A stretch of 59,776 bases of DNA from Clostridiaceae bacterium OM02-2AC (GCA_003481775.1 QULU01000030.1:1-59776), one strand, 5' to 3'; positions 33,914 to 41,406 are shown, numbered from the stretch's first letter. Translations and numbers: made by a program. The notes: generated by a model from the sequence alone, not told the origin.

Positions 33914-34666
33914 ATGAGATTAGAAGTATATGATGATGTTGCCATGCTGTTTCACAGTGATGAAAAGGATATTCTGCTTGTTCAGCACATGATTGAAAAC
34001 CTGTTCTTTGTGAAAAAGGTTGTTCGTGCAAAGCTGGACCTGTCCTTGTATCAGCTGCTGCAGAGCCATCCGTATGAACATCTTGCCAATGTGATCGATT
34101 TCAGCTACAGTCATGAAAAGACAATTCTGATCGAGGAGTTTGTGAATGGCTGTACACTGGAATATAAGCTCAGTCAAAGGAGGCTGTCGGTGGAGGAATG
34201 TATTCGTATCATGCTCCAGCTGTTTGCGGTTGTGGGGCATCTGCATGCGCAGACACCGCCGATCATTCATCGGGATATCAAGCCGGATAACATTCTGATT
34301 GACAAGGGTCATGTGGTGCTGATCGATTTTGAGATTGCGAAGCTGATGACGACGCGCAAGGATGTTCTACGTACCGGCAGTGTCGGCTATGCAGCGCCGG
34401 AGCAGTATTACGGCTTATCCGATCAACAAAGTGATATCTATTCCATCGGAATCCTGCTGAAGGAATTGTGTGCACATACGGCATGGAGGAATAACGAGGC
34501 GGATATCTTTCTCACCATCATACGGAAAAGCACAGCTAAAAGACAGGAGGAACGCTACCTGACGATATCGCAGATGCAGAATGATTTTATCATAACATGC
34601 CGAAGCTGCAGCTCTACAGCAAAGTATGCTGAAAGCATACCAATGCATAAAGAACAGAAGGTATAA
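33914..34666 (+). CDS. Soluble Ser/Thr protein kinase, atypical paralogue
   Basis: A 250-aa kinase that aligns with the preceding one without gaps from its MRLE start through HRDIKPDN (119-126). It has FFVKKV (lysines 34-35), IEEFVNGCTLEYKLS, VLIDFEIAK (DFE 138-140), GSVGYAAPEQYYG and QSDIYSIGILL. It also lacks a glycine-rich loop and, unlike its neighbour, has no membrane helices after the kinase fold. The homologous MRL start supports ATG 33914 over GTG 33908. It lies 63 nt after the first kinase. It may act as partner or antagonist of the membrane-bound copy; that is inference. Confidence 0.85.
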   Translation: MRLEVYDDVAMLFHSDEKDILLVQHMIENLFFVKKVVRAKLDLSLYQLLQSHPYEHLANVIDFSYSHEKTILIEEFVNGCTLEYKLSQRRLSVEECIRIMLQLFAVVGHLHAQTPPIIHRDIKPDNILIDKGHVVLIDFEIAKLMTTRKDVLRTGSVGYAAPEQYYGLSDQQSDIYSIGILLKELCAHTAWRNNEADIFLTIIRKSTAKRQEERYLTISQMQNDFIITCRSCSSTAKYAESIPMHKEQKV

Positions 34667-34667
34667 T
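34662..34667 (+). promoter_or_regulatory. Possible -10 of the DUF4352 gene
   Basis: TATAAT overlapping the stop codon of the second kinase gene, 42 nt before the next start. No -35 or TG was found; a perfect GTATGCT/AGCATAC hairpin lies at 34624-34640 just upstream. Confidence 0.3.
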
Positions 34668-34709
34668 AAAATCATTCCAAAACACAGGATGAGAAAACTG
34701 GAGGAACCT

Positions 34710-35279
34710 ATGAAAAAATTAAAAAAATGGCAGATTGTACTTATCGTAATTCTTGCGCTCGGTGTCATTGGAGCACTAGCAGGCGGAGGAGATGAGGAAA
34801 AGAAAAACGGCGAGCCGGCAACAGAGAAAACCGACAACAAAAAGAAAGAAGACAAAAAGAAGGAGCCGAAAGAGAAAACCTATGGGATCAAGGATACGCT
34901 GAAGGTAGGCGATGTGGAATACACAGTAAATGGCATTGAAACTACGGATATGATTGGTGATGAATATCTGAATCAGAAAGCACAGGAAACCTATCTGATT
35001 GTTTCGATTACCGTGAAAAACAACGGAGATGATGCTTTGCGTGTACTGGACAGCTTCTTTAAGCTGAAAAAGGGTGACAAGACCTACAATACAGATTCTA
35101 CAGCTATTATGTATCTGGGAGATGAAAGCATTTTTGCCAAGGAAATCAATCCGGATGCTTCTTTAAAAGGAAAAATCGTATTCGATGTAACCAAGGCGAC
35201 GATTGATGATAAAAATCTGCAGCTGCAGGTACAGACCGGAGCATGGGGCACGGAAAAGGGACTGATCAATCTTCATTAG
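34710..35279 (+). CDS. Membrane-anchored DUF4352 domain protein
   Basis: A 189-aa extracytoplasmic protein. Residues 1-25 hold a lysine-rich start and one hydrophobic helix (WQIVLIVILALGVIGALAGG). A highly charged linker rich in K and E follows (about 26-55), then an immunoglobulin-like DUF4352 domain (YGIKDTLKVGDVEYTVNGIE, ETYLIVSITVKNNGDDALRV, LKGKIVFDV). There is no lipobox cysteine, so it is probably anchored by the helix. The family is often secreted and linked to surface sensing, with unknown ligand. GGAGGAACCT precedes the ATG. The close position suggests a sensor or target for the kinases; this is inference. Confidence 0.8.
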   Translation: MKKLKKWQIVLIVILALGVIGALAGGGDEEKKNGEPATEKTDNKKKEDKKKEPKEKTYGIKDTLKVGDVEYTVNGIETTDMIGDEYLNQKAQETYLIVSITVKNNGDDALRVLDSFFKLKKGDKTYNTDSTAIMYLGDESIFAKEINPDASLKGKIVFDVTKATIDDKNLQLQVQTGAWGTEKGLINLH

Positions 35280-35303
35280 ACAGATAACACCTCAGGCAAG
35301 GAA

Positions 35304-35336
35304 AACTGTCGCATATGCGGCGGTTTTTCTTTTTTT
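35304..35336 (+). terminator. Terminator of the kinase-DUF4352 transcript
   Basis: CTGTCGCA (35306-35313) and TGCGGCGG (35316-35323) pair with two wobbles, extended by AA/TT, followed by a T-rich run to 35336. Confidence 0.75.
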
Positions 35337-35407
35337 CCGCTGGTTGTTTGACTGGCTTTTTTTTATAGGATACGGTATGATTAAGCTATATTCGGGAGGT
35401 AGATGTT

Positions 35408-36172
35408 ATGAGACTGGTATCATGGAATGTAAATGGAATCCGCGCCTGTATGCAAAAGGGCTTTATGGATTTCTTTAAGGAAATAGATGCAGATGTATTC
35501 TGCATTCAGGAAACAAAAATGCAGCCGGGGCAGCTGGAAATCGAAACACCGGGCTACTATCAGTATATGAACAGTGCAGAGAAAAAGGGGTATAGCGGAA
35601 CGATGGTGTTTTCCAAGCAGAAGCCGCTGTCGGTTACGTATGGCTTGGGAATTGAGGAGCATGATCATGAAGGGCGGGTCATTACCTGTGAATACGAGGA
35701 TTTCTATCTGGTCTGCGTGTATACACCGAATTCCAAGGATGGCCTGCTGCGTCTGGATTACCGCATGGTATGGGAGGATGCGTTTCGTGCCTATCTGCAC
35801 AAGCTGAACGAAACAAAGAGTGTGCTGGTATGCGGTGATTTGAATGTCGCACACAAGGAAATCGATTTAAAGAATCCGAAGACGAATCGCAGAAATGCAG
35901 GCTTCACGGATGAGGAACGCGGCAAAATGAGTGTTTTGCTGGAAAGCGGCTTTGTCGATTCCTTTCGATATCTGTATCCAAAGCAGGAGGGAATCTATTC
36001 CTGGTGGAGCTATCGGTTCAAAGCACGGGAAAAGAATGCAGGGTGGCGGATTGACTATTTCCTGGTTTCCGAGGATGCGAAGGACGCTATTCGGGAAGCA
36101 AGGATTCACACGGATATCTATGGCAGTGATCACTGCCCGGTATCTCTTGAGATTGATAAAAAGGCTGTCTAG
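35408..36172 (+). CDS. xth: Exodeoxyribonuclease III (ExoA/XthA)
   Basis: Exonuclease III/AP endonuclease of base excision repair, cutting 5' of abasic sites. The 254-aa protein shows the EEP-fold motifs MRLVSWNVNGIRA, FCIQETKMQPGQ (metal-binding E), VYTPNSKDGLLRLDYR, CGDLNVAHKEIDLKNP, AGFTDEERGKM, WWSYRFKAREKNAGWRIDYFL and SDHCPVSLEI. Length is typical. TTCGGGAGGTAGATGTT supplies the ribosome binding site. The stop codon lies in the loop of its terminator. Confidence 0.96.
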   Translation: MRLVSWNVNGIRACMQKGFMDFFKEIDADVFCIQETKMQPGQLEIETPGYYQYMNSAEKKGYSGTMVFSKQKPLSVTYGLGIEEHDHEGRVITCEYEDFYLVCVYTPNSKDGLLRLDYRMVWEDAFRAYLHKLNETKSVLVCGDLNVAHKEIDLKNPKTNRRNAGFTDEERGKMSVLLESGFVDSFRYLYPKQEGIYSWWSYRFKAREKNAGWRIDYFLVSEDAKDAIREARIHTDIYGSDHCPVSLEIDKKAV

Positions 36173-36188
36173 GACAGCCTTTTACTTT
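36159..36188 (+). terminator. Terminator of xth, with the stop codon as its loop
   Basis: Eleven-bp perfect stem AAAAGGCTGTC (36159-36169) and GACAGCCTTTT (36173-36183); the 3-nt loop is the TAG stop. TTTTACTTTT follows. Confidence 0.8.
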
Positions 36189-36192
36189 TGGG

Positions 36193-36239
36193 AAGGAGGC
36201 TGCAAATTACAGGTTACACTATGGCGGCTGCCTTTTTTT
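36193..36239 (+). terminator. Second terminator-like hairpin after xth
   Basis: AAGGAGGCTGC and GCGGCTGCCTT pair imperfectly around a 20-nt loop, followed by seven T. It probably backs up the first terminator. Confidence 0.5.
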
Positions 36240-36303
36240 ATATCCGACTGTACGTTTATCTGTATGCTATCCGTGTGCATGGAGTCGTTAAACGCTTTTG
36301 TAG

Positions 36304-36332
36304 TTGTAAAATACAGGAAATTATGCTAAGAT
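36304..36332 (+). promoter_or_regulatory. Promoter of the 194-aa membrane protein gene
   Basis: TTGTAA (36304-36309), 17-nt spacer, TAAGAT (36327-36332) preceded by TGC. Confidence 0.6.
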
Positions 36333-36375
36333 GATTATAAGAAAAATAAGAATTATAAGAAAAGAGGGGAAAACT

Positions 36376-36960
36376 ATGGATTTCTCAAATAAACTGTATG
36401 TTTATGTGGATGCTGCAGCTTTGCAGGATCCGCAGGCGGAGCATTTCATGGAGGTACTGGCAAAGCAGTATCGTCAGATAATTTTGTTTGTGGAGAATGT
36501 TTGGGAGGAGGAAACACTGAAGCAGCTTCCTGCCTATGGTTATATCTGTCGCACCGTTTATGGGCAGGATTTGCAAAGCGTTCTGGAAAAGGACCGTGCA
36601 AAGCGTTCGCCGGATAAGACCAAGCATATTCTTTTTATAACAAGCTCAGCGCAGACACTGCATGGGATCAGTGTGCTTTGCCTTGGGAAGATGGGGCTGG
36701 AGCAGATCCTTTTGGAAAAGCTGCAAAATGAGAAAAAGCGCAGAACGGTGGTTACCGGTATCTGCATGGGCTGTGTTGTATATTTTGCTGTATACTTTTT
36801 CATGCTGGATAAGCTGCCGCTATGGATGCAGGATGGAGGAATCGCATTTCTGCTGTGTCTGCTTCCGGCGGAGCTGCTGATTTTGACGCTTCTATACGGT
36901 CTGTGCAAACGGGTGATTCCCTTTGATACCATCTTTGAATTTTTTGATATTTTCGGATGA
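36376..36960 (+). CDS. Unrecognised protein with two C-terminal membrane helices
   Basis: A 194-aa protein of no family I can name. Residues 1-115 look like an alternating strand/helix fold: LYVYVDAAAL, QIILFVENV, YICRTVYGQD, HILFITSSAQTLHGISVLCLG. The order resembles a HAD-type Rossmann fold, but the catalytic aspartates are not in place. Residues about 122-142 (VVTGICMGCVVYFAVYFFML) and 150-172 (AFLLCLLPAELLILTLLYGL) are membrane helices, and the end is FDIFG. GAGGGGAAAACT precedes ATG 36376. It has its own promoter and stands alone between xth and ruvA. Confidence 0.7.
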   Translation: MDFSNKLYVYVDAAALQDPQAEHFMEVLAKQYRQIILFVENVWEEETLKQLPAYGYICRTVYGQDLQSVLEKDRAKRSPDKTKHILFITSSAQTLHGISVLCLGKMGLEQILLEKLQNEKKRRTVVTGICMGCVVYFAVYFFMLDKLPLWMQDGGIAFLLCLLPAELLILTLLYGLCKRVIPFDTIFEFFDIFG

Positions 36961-37048
36961 AGGCGGTACATAGTGATTCTCTATTTTATAGGAATTGTAT
37001 AACAAAAAGCAAGAGGAAACAGATAGTACGAAGCAGAAAATGTTACAT

Positions 37049-37084
37049 AAAAGATAACGTAAAGGATAACACAAAAGATAAGAT
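37049..37084. repeat. Twelve-nt tandem repeats
   Basis: AAAAGATAACGT, AAAGGATAACAC and AAAAGATAAGAT follow each other without gaps; a fourth, more degenerate unit (AAAATGTTACAT) precedes them at 37037-37048. Confidence 0.55.
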
Positions 37085-37169
37085 ATAAGGAAGAAAAAGG
37101 CTCTGAGCAGCATGTTTTCTGATTGTTGTTATCAGCTTCATAAGAGCATAATACAGCTGCAGCCGTTTT

Positions 37170-37208
37170 AAAGGCAGACTGTATATTGCTGCTTTGCTGC
37201 CTTTTTTT
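37170..37208 (+). terminator. Terminator without an adjacent gene
   Basis: AAAGGCAG (37170-37177) and CTGCCTTT (37197-37204), then T to 37208. It lies 210 nt after the last stop codon. Confidence 0.6.
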
Positions 37209-37311
37209 GCTAATAGAAAACGGAAAGACCGGATGGTAGCTGTATCAGCGGTTTAGTGCTCTATTACAGCCGAGCATGCAGAGTTCCCAAAGAATATGAT
37301 TACACTGTTTT

Positions 37312-37333
37312 AAAAGGTGAAATATCACCTTTT
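37312..37333. terminator. Perfect hairpin, bidirectional terminator type
   Basis: AAAAGGTGA (37312-37320) and TCACCTTTT (37325-37333), a 9-bp stem with loop AATA; the flanking T runs are short. Confidence 0.45.
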
Positions 37334-37374
37334 CCATCCCTTATTTCCGATGATTTTTTATGCAGGCAAAGCAC

Positions 37375-37400
37375 ACGGTGGATTTCCACTGTTTTTATTT
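37375..37400 (+). terminator. Terminator just before the ruvA promoter
   Basis: ACGGTGG (37375-37381) and CCACTGT (37386-37392), one wobble, loop ATTT, then TTTTTATTT. It would insulate ruvAB from upstream transcription. Confidence 0.6.
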
Positions 37401-37409
37401 GTCCAGACA

Positions 37410-37418
37410 TGATAAAAT
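37410..37418 (+). promoter_or_regulatory. Extended -10 promoter of ruvAB
   Basis: TGATAAAAT, identical to the dnaE element, 17 nt before the ruvA start codon. No LexA-type box was recognised nearby. Confidence 0.5.
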
Positions 37419-37434
37419 AAGTGCGGTGATGAAA

Positions 37435-38016
37435 ATGATAGCATTTATTAAGGGCGTTATTCATAGCTACAGCAATGATTCCTTGATTATTGAAAACAAT
37501 GGTATCGGCTACCGGGTCTATGTTGCCAATCCGATGGCGGTCCGGCTTAATGCCGAAGTGATTTTATATACCTACCAGCATGTACGCGAGGATGCGATCA
37601 CGCTGTTCGGGTTTACCACGATGGAGGAGCATGATCTGTTTTTGCAGCTGATCAGTGTCAAGGGTGTCGGTCCGAAGACGGCACTTGGAATGCTGGGCGT
37701 TTGTCCTGCTAAGAACATGATTGCGGCAATTGAAAGCAATGATGTGAAAACACTGAAGGGATTGCCGGGCATCGGCGCGAAAACAGCCAGTCAGATTGTT
37801 CTGGATTTGAAGGGGAAACTCGTGGAAGAGGTTACGGAGCTGGAAGTAAAGGAAAATGAACAGCTGCTAGATGCATTGGAAGCATTGAAGGCGCTGGGCT
37901 ATAAGAATGCGGAGCTGAACAGCATCAAAAAGGAGCTGGGTACGCTGGAAGCAATGACGAGTGATCAGTATATCCGAAAGGGGCTTGGCATTCTGGCGAA
38001 GAGAAAAGGAGTCTAG
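37435..38016 (+). CDS. ruvA: Holliday junction branch migration protein RuvA
   Basis: RuvA tetramers bind Holliday junctions and load RuvB. The 193-aa protein has the OB domain (MIAFIKGVIHSYSNDSLIIE, NGIGYRVY), two helix-hairpin-helix motifs (LISVKGVGPKTALGML and LKGLPGIGAKTASQIV) and the C-terminal domain III that contacts RuvB (ALEALKALGYKNAEL). GGTGAT 5 nt before ATG 37435 is preferred over ATG 37429 and earlier in-frame codons. It lies 3 nt before ruvB. Confidence 0.96.
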   Translation: MIAFIKGVIHSYSNDSLIIENNGIGYRVYVANPMAVRLNAEVILYTYQHVREDAITLFGFTTMEEHDLFLQLISVKGVGPKTALGMLGVCPAKNMIAAIESNDVKTLKGLPGIGAKTASQIVLDLKGKLVEEVTELEVKENEQLLDALEALKALGYKNAELNSIKKELGTLEAMTSDQYIRKGLGILAKRKGV

Positions 38017-38019
38017 TAA

Positions 38020-39033
38020 ATGGAGAGAATTTTATCAAATGAATCGCAGAGTATGGATGAGGAAGCATCTCTGCGTCCCCAAAGTCTGCGTGAATATATC
38101 GGACAGCGACAGCTGAAGGAAAATCTGTCGGTGTTTATTGAAGCCGCAAAGCAGCGAAATGAAGCGCTGGATCATGTTTTGCTGTACGGCCCTCCCGGAC
38201 TGGGAAAAACGACCCTGTCCTATATACTGGCAAATGAAATGGGGGGCAGTATAAAGACGACGAGCGGCCCCTCAATCGAAAAGGGTGGGGATTTGGCAGC
38301 TATCCTGTCAACACTGGAGCCCGGAGATGTTTTGTTTATTGATGAAATCCATCGTCTGCCAAAGCAGGTCGAGGAAATTTTGTATCCTGCCATGGAGGAT
38401 TATTGTATCGATATCGTTGTCGGCAAGGACAGCGCTACCACCAGAAGTATTCGGCTGGAGCTGCCGCCCTTCACGCTTGTCGGGGCTACGACACGTGCGG
38501 GTGATCTGACGGCGCCGCTGCGTGATCGTTTCGGTATCGTTTCCCAGCTGGAATTTTATGAGCTGGCGGAGCTGCAGCAGATCATTTCCAGAACCTCCCG
38601 TGTCATGGATACGGAAATCGAGGAGGAGGCCGTGCTGGAGATTGCCCTGCGCTCCCGTGGCACACCGCGCATCGCGAATCGTTTGTTTCGCCGTGTGCGT
38701 GATTTTGCGACCGTTATGAATGATGGCATCATCAGTAAGCAGATTGCCGAAATGGCACTGGATAAATTAAAGGTCGACCATCTGGGATTAGATAATGTCG
38801 ACCATAAGTATCTGAAGGGAATCATTGAGCGCTTCAAGGGAGGACCGGTTGGTCTGGAAGCGCTGGCCAGCAGCATCGGGGAAGAAACGATGACGCTGGA
38901 GGATGTGTATGAGCCATATCTTCTGCAGATCGGCTTTATCAACCGCACACCGCGCGGACGTGTTGTAACGGAGAAGGCCTATCGCCATCTCGGCTATGAT
39001 CTGCGGGAGGGGCTGTTTCTGCATACAGACTGA
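38020..39033 (+). CDS. ruvB: Holliday junction ATPase RuvB
   Basis: RuvB is the hexameric AAA+ motor of branch migration. The 337-aa protein shows [11 protein letters not shown], Walker [11 protein letters not shown], Walker [10 protein letters not shown], sensor [18 protein letters not shown] and the winged-helix C-terminus ([28 protein letters not shown]). Length is standard. It forms an operon with ruvA. Downstream genes are convergent with a gap of 1 nt, so the transcript ends must overlap. Confidence 0.97.
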   Translation: MERILSNESQSMDEEASLRPQSLREYIGQRQLKENLSVFIEAAKQRNEALDHVLLYGPPGLGKTTLSYILANEMGGSIKTTSGPSIEKGGDLAAILSTLEPGDVLFIDEIHRLPKQVEEILYPAMEDYCIDIVVGKDSATTRSIRLELPPFTLVGATTRAGDLTAPLRDRFGIVSQLEFYELAELQQIISRTSRVMDTEIEEEAVLEIALRSRGTPRIANRLFRRVRDFATVMNDGIISKQIAEMALDKLKVDHLGLDNVDHKYLKGIIERFKGGPVGLEALASSIGEETMTLEDVYEPYLLQIGFINRTPRGRVVTEKAYRHLGYDLREGLFLHTD

Positions 39034-39034
39034 T

Positions 39035-39388
39035 TTATCCCTTGTGTTTACGCGAGAATGCAATGACGGCAGCTGCGATATAAACCAGTGCCTTGCTGAA
39101 GTTTTCAAGCAGTGCATACAAAGAGAAGCCGCTCAGCAGCAGGGATAGCAGAAAAAATACAACAGCAACAGGAAGCGCATGAAACAGCGCTTTTTTATTT
39201 ACGCCTATGCCTAGCAATGCTCCGCCGACGCCATAGGCGATGATGCCGCCAATCCAGTTCATAATGTGAAAAGTCGAAGTCGATACTGCATGAAAATAGT
39301 ATAAAGCAGCAAATACAAGAGAGAATAACAATGTGAGCGCAAGCAGTACGGCTACGGAGCGCACATAGGTCTGTAGTTTGAATTTCAT
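39035..39388 (-). CDS. TIGR04086 family membrane protein (YrzE-like)
   Basis: A 117-aa protein with four hydrophobic helices (VAVLLALTLLFSLVFAALYY, WIGGIIAYGVGGALLGIG, ALPVAVVFFLLSLLLSGF, ALVYIAAAVIAF) matching the TIGR04086/YrzE family of unknown function. AGGTGACCACTT precedes the ATG on the minus strand. In B. subtilis the homologue sits between yajC and yrbG in the ruvAB-secDF region; here it is inverted relative to ruvB. Confidence 0.8.
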   Translation of the reverse strand: MKFKLQTYVRSVAVLLALTLLFSLVFAALYYFHAVSTSTFHIMNWIGGIIAYGVGGALLGIGVNKKALFHALPVAVVFFLLSLLLSGFSLYALLENFSKALVYIAAAVIAFSRKHKG

Positions 39389-39451
39389 AAGTGGTCACCT
39401 CAGTCTACTGTATGAAATTCACGTACAAACTATGCAGGAAAGGATGGTTTA

Positions 39452-40114
39452 ATGCAGGAATATATAAATCTGATGGTCAAGTGCTTTATCGTATATTTCG
39501 TGATAATCTTTGCCCTTCGCATCATGGGGAAGCGGGAAGTCGGCGAGCTTTCTGTCTTTGATATCGTTATTTACCTTGTTATGAGTGAGCTGCTGGCAAT
39601 CTCCATCACGGATACGCATGAAAGCATTCTGAAGTCACTTGTTCCAATTTTCACGCTGGCATTTTTACAGATTGTGATATCCTGGGTGCTTTTGAAAAGC
39701 AAAAAGACCAGAGATATTTTTGATGGTAAGAATGCGATTCTGATTCATAACGGACATATCAATCAGAGCATCATGAAAAGGGAGCGCTACAACATTGACG
39801 ATCTGATGTCTCAGATTCGCAGCAAGGATCTGTGTACACCGGATGAGGTTGCCTTTGCGGTGCTGGAGAATAACGGACAGCTCTCCATTCTGCCGAAAAA
39901 CAAATGCAAGGTGAAGCACCCCGATCCTCTCATCAGCGATGGGACAATCAACAAAAAGGCGCTGCAGGATTTGTCACGGGATGAGGAATGGCTGAAAAAC
40001 GCCCTGCAAAAGGAGGGCGTGGATAGTGTGGATGATGTGTTTTTGTGTATCTATCAAAATAACGGGATGTTTGTCATCAAGAAGGAAATGAATTCCAAGG
40101 ATACCTTTTTCTAA
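39452..40114 (+). CDS. DUF421 membrane protein (YrbG/YetF family)
   Basis: A 220-aa protein of UPF0702/DUF421. Three N-terminal helices (FIVYFVIIFALRIMGKREVG with the conserved RxMGKRE, VFDIVIYLVMSELLAI, LVPIFTLAFLQIVISWVLL) precede a cytosolic YetF C-terminal domain (RYNIDDLMSQIRSKDL, VAFAVLENNGQLSILPK). The role is unknown; relatives affect spore or envelope properties. The family position near spoVB matches B. subtilis yrbG. The stop codon overlaps that of the convergent flippase gene. Confidence 0.9.
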   Translation: MQEYINLMVKCFIVYFVIIFALRIMGKREVGELSVFDIVIYLVMSELLAISITDTHESILKSLVPIFTLAFLQIVISWVLLKSKKTRDIFDGKNAILIHNGHINQSIMKRERYNIDDLMSQIRSKDLCTPDEVAFAVLENNGQLSILPKNKCKVKHPDPLISDGTINKKALQDLSRDEEWLKNALQKEGVDSVDDVFLCIYQNNGMFVIKKEMNSKDTFF

Positions 40115-41406
40115 TTGTTTTTAAAGGCGATGAACAGGCGTACGGCGTGCATGGTGGTTGTAATGAGCATCCCGGCTGTCAGTGCAATGGGCAAGGAGGC
40201 CTCCATGCAGGTTCTGGTCAGAAACAGAACACATAAAATCCGTACCAGAGAGCCGCTCAGGGTGTCCGCAACGGTCTGCTTGCTTAAGGATAAGGCATGG
40301 AGCATGCTGGACAGGGGAGGCTGCAGGGAATACAAAGCAAACGGGATGGCCAGCTGCTTGAGCAGCAGGGCACCGTGGGTGTTATGGTAAAACAGATAAA
40401 GCAGCTGTTCCGGAAACAGGTAACAGATCACACTGCAGCCCAGACCGACCAGAAAGCAGCAGCCGATGATCATCGAAAACAGACGGCGTGCATGATCGTA
40501 GTACCCTCTGGAATAGGAATAGGTGAAGGATGGCAGCAGAAAATTACTCAGTGTTACGGTGATGAAGCTTGGCATGGTAATGATGGGCAATACATAGCCG
40601 TTGAGCTGTCCATAGGCGCCTACCATGGCGGCGGATGCTGCCGTACCAAGCCCCAGCACCATAACGATCGGCTCCATGAAATAGGTAAGGGAGCCAATGA
40701 GGCGGCTTCCTGTCATCGGTATGGATACCATCAGCACCTCATCAAACTGACGGCGGTTCAAATCGCTGAACAACCGCGGAATCCTGGAAAGGGTTCTTTT
40801 TTGTCTGCGCAGGGAGATGAGCATAAACAAAGCGCTGCAGGCCTCACCAACACTGACAGACAGCATCGCAATACGGGCCATGGTGATTGCGTCGGTAAAG
40901 GGGTGCAGGTAGAATACCACAAACAGAAACAGGATGCGGCTGCCCTCTTCAAACAGCTGGGAGGAGGTTGCCTGCACGTGGTGCTGCAGACCGAACAGAT
41001 ATCCTTTCAGGATACCGGACAGCGATACCAGTGGAATCAGCGGTATGATGGCATACAGGACGGGCAGAATTTCCTTCTGCTTGAGGATGTAGGTTGCCAG
41101 AAAGGGGAGTACGAGCAGAAAGGTCAAAATAATGACAGCGTTATTCAACAGGGACAGAATCACACTGACCTTTAGCGGCTGATGCGGATGGTCGCTTTGC
41201 GCGATCACCTTGGATAAGGCACCGGGAATCCCCATCTGTGCCAGGGTAATGAAAAAGACCATGGTCGGTGCTGCCAGTGTATAGTAATTCATGGCCGAGG
41301 GGCTCAGGGTTCTGGCAAGCATGATGCGCACGATGAAAGAAAGAGCCTTGGCAATCACGGAAACTATCACCAGAATCATAGTAGACTGCAGTACGGTTTT
41401 CTTCAA
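40111..41406 (-). CDS. Polysaccharide/lipid II flippase-like protein (SpoVB/MATE family)
   Basis: A roughly 431-aa MOP-superfamily transporter with about 12-14 membrane helices, related to SpoVB, YtgP and Wzx-like proteins that flip undecaprenyl-linked sugars. The N-terminus (LKKTVLQSTMILVIVSVIAK, FIVRIMLARTLSP, NYYTLAAPTMVFFITLAQMG) and the GIPGALSKVIAQ motif are typical. GTG at 41415 has no ribosome binding site, whereas TTGGAG lies 8 nt before TTG 41406, so TTG is chosen with some doubt. It follows the spoVB position of the Bacillus cluster, but on the opposite strand. Confidence 0.88.
   Translation of the reverse strand: MKKTVLQSTMILVIVSVIAKALSFIVRIMLARTLSPSAMNYYTLAAPTMVFFITLAQMGIPGALSKVIAQSDHPHQPLKVSVILSLLNNAVIILTFLLVLPFLATYILKQKEILPVLYAIIPLIPLVSLSGILKGYLFGLQHHVQATSSQLFEEGSRILFLFVVFYLHPFTDAITMARIAMLSVSVGEACSALFMLISLRRQKRTLSRIPRLFSDLNRRQFDEVLMVSIPMTGSRLIGSLTYFMEPIVMVLGLGTAASAAMVGAYGQLNGYVLPIITMPSFITVTLSNFLLPSFTYSYSRGYYDHARRLFSMIIGCCFLVGLGCSVICYLFPEQLLYLFYHNTHGALLLKQLAIPFALYSLQPPLSSMLHALSLSKQTVADTLSGSLVRILCVLFLTRTCMEASLPIALTAGMLITTTMHAVRLFIAFKNN

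Larger units (their letters stand above)
36961..37434. other. Gene-free region upstream of ruvA
   Basis: About 470 nt without a gene. It contains three imperfect 12-nt tandem repeats (37049-37084), a promoter-like TTGTTG-18-CATAAT (37123-37152), and three hairpins of terminator type at 37170-37208, 37312-37333 and 37375-37400. A small RNA or a multi-step leader is possible. Confidence 0.6.

Noticed and set aside
36892..37113. A 73-codon minus-strand frame with hydrophobic repeats
   Set aside because: The repeats come from the 12-nt tandem array; there is no start signal, and it overlaps the 194-aa gene.
40297..41175. A 292-codon plus-strand frame opposite the flippase gene
   Set aside because: Glutamine- and glycine-rich shadow of the membrane protein on the other strand, without ribosome binding site.
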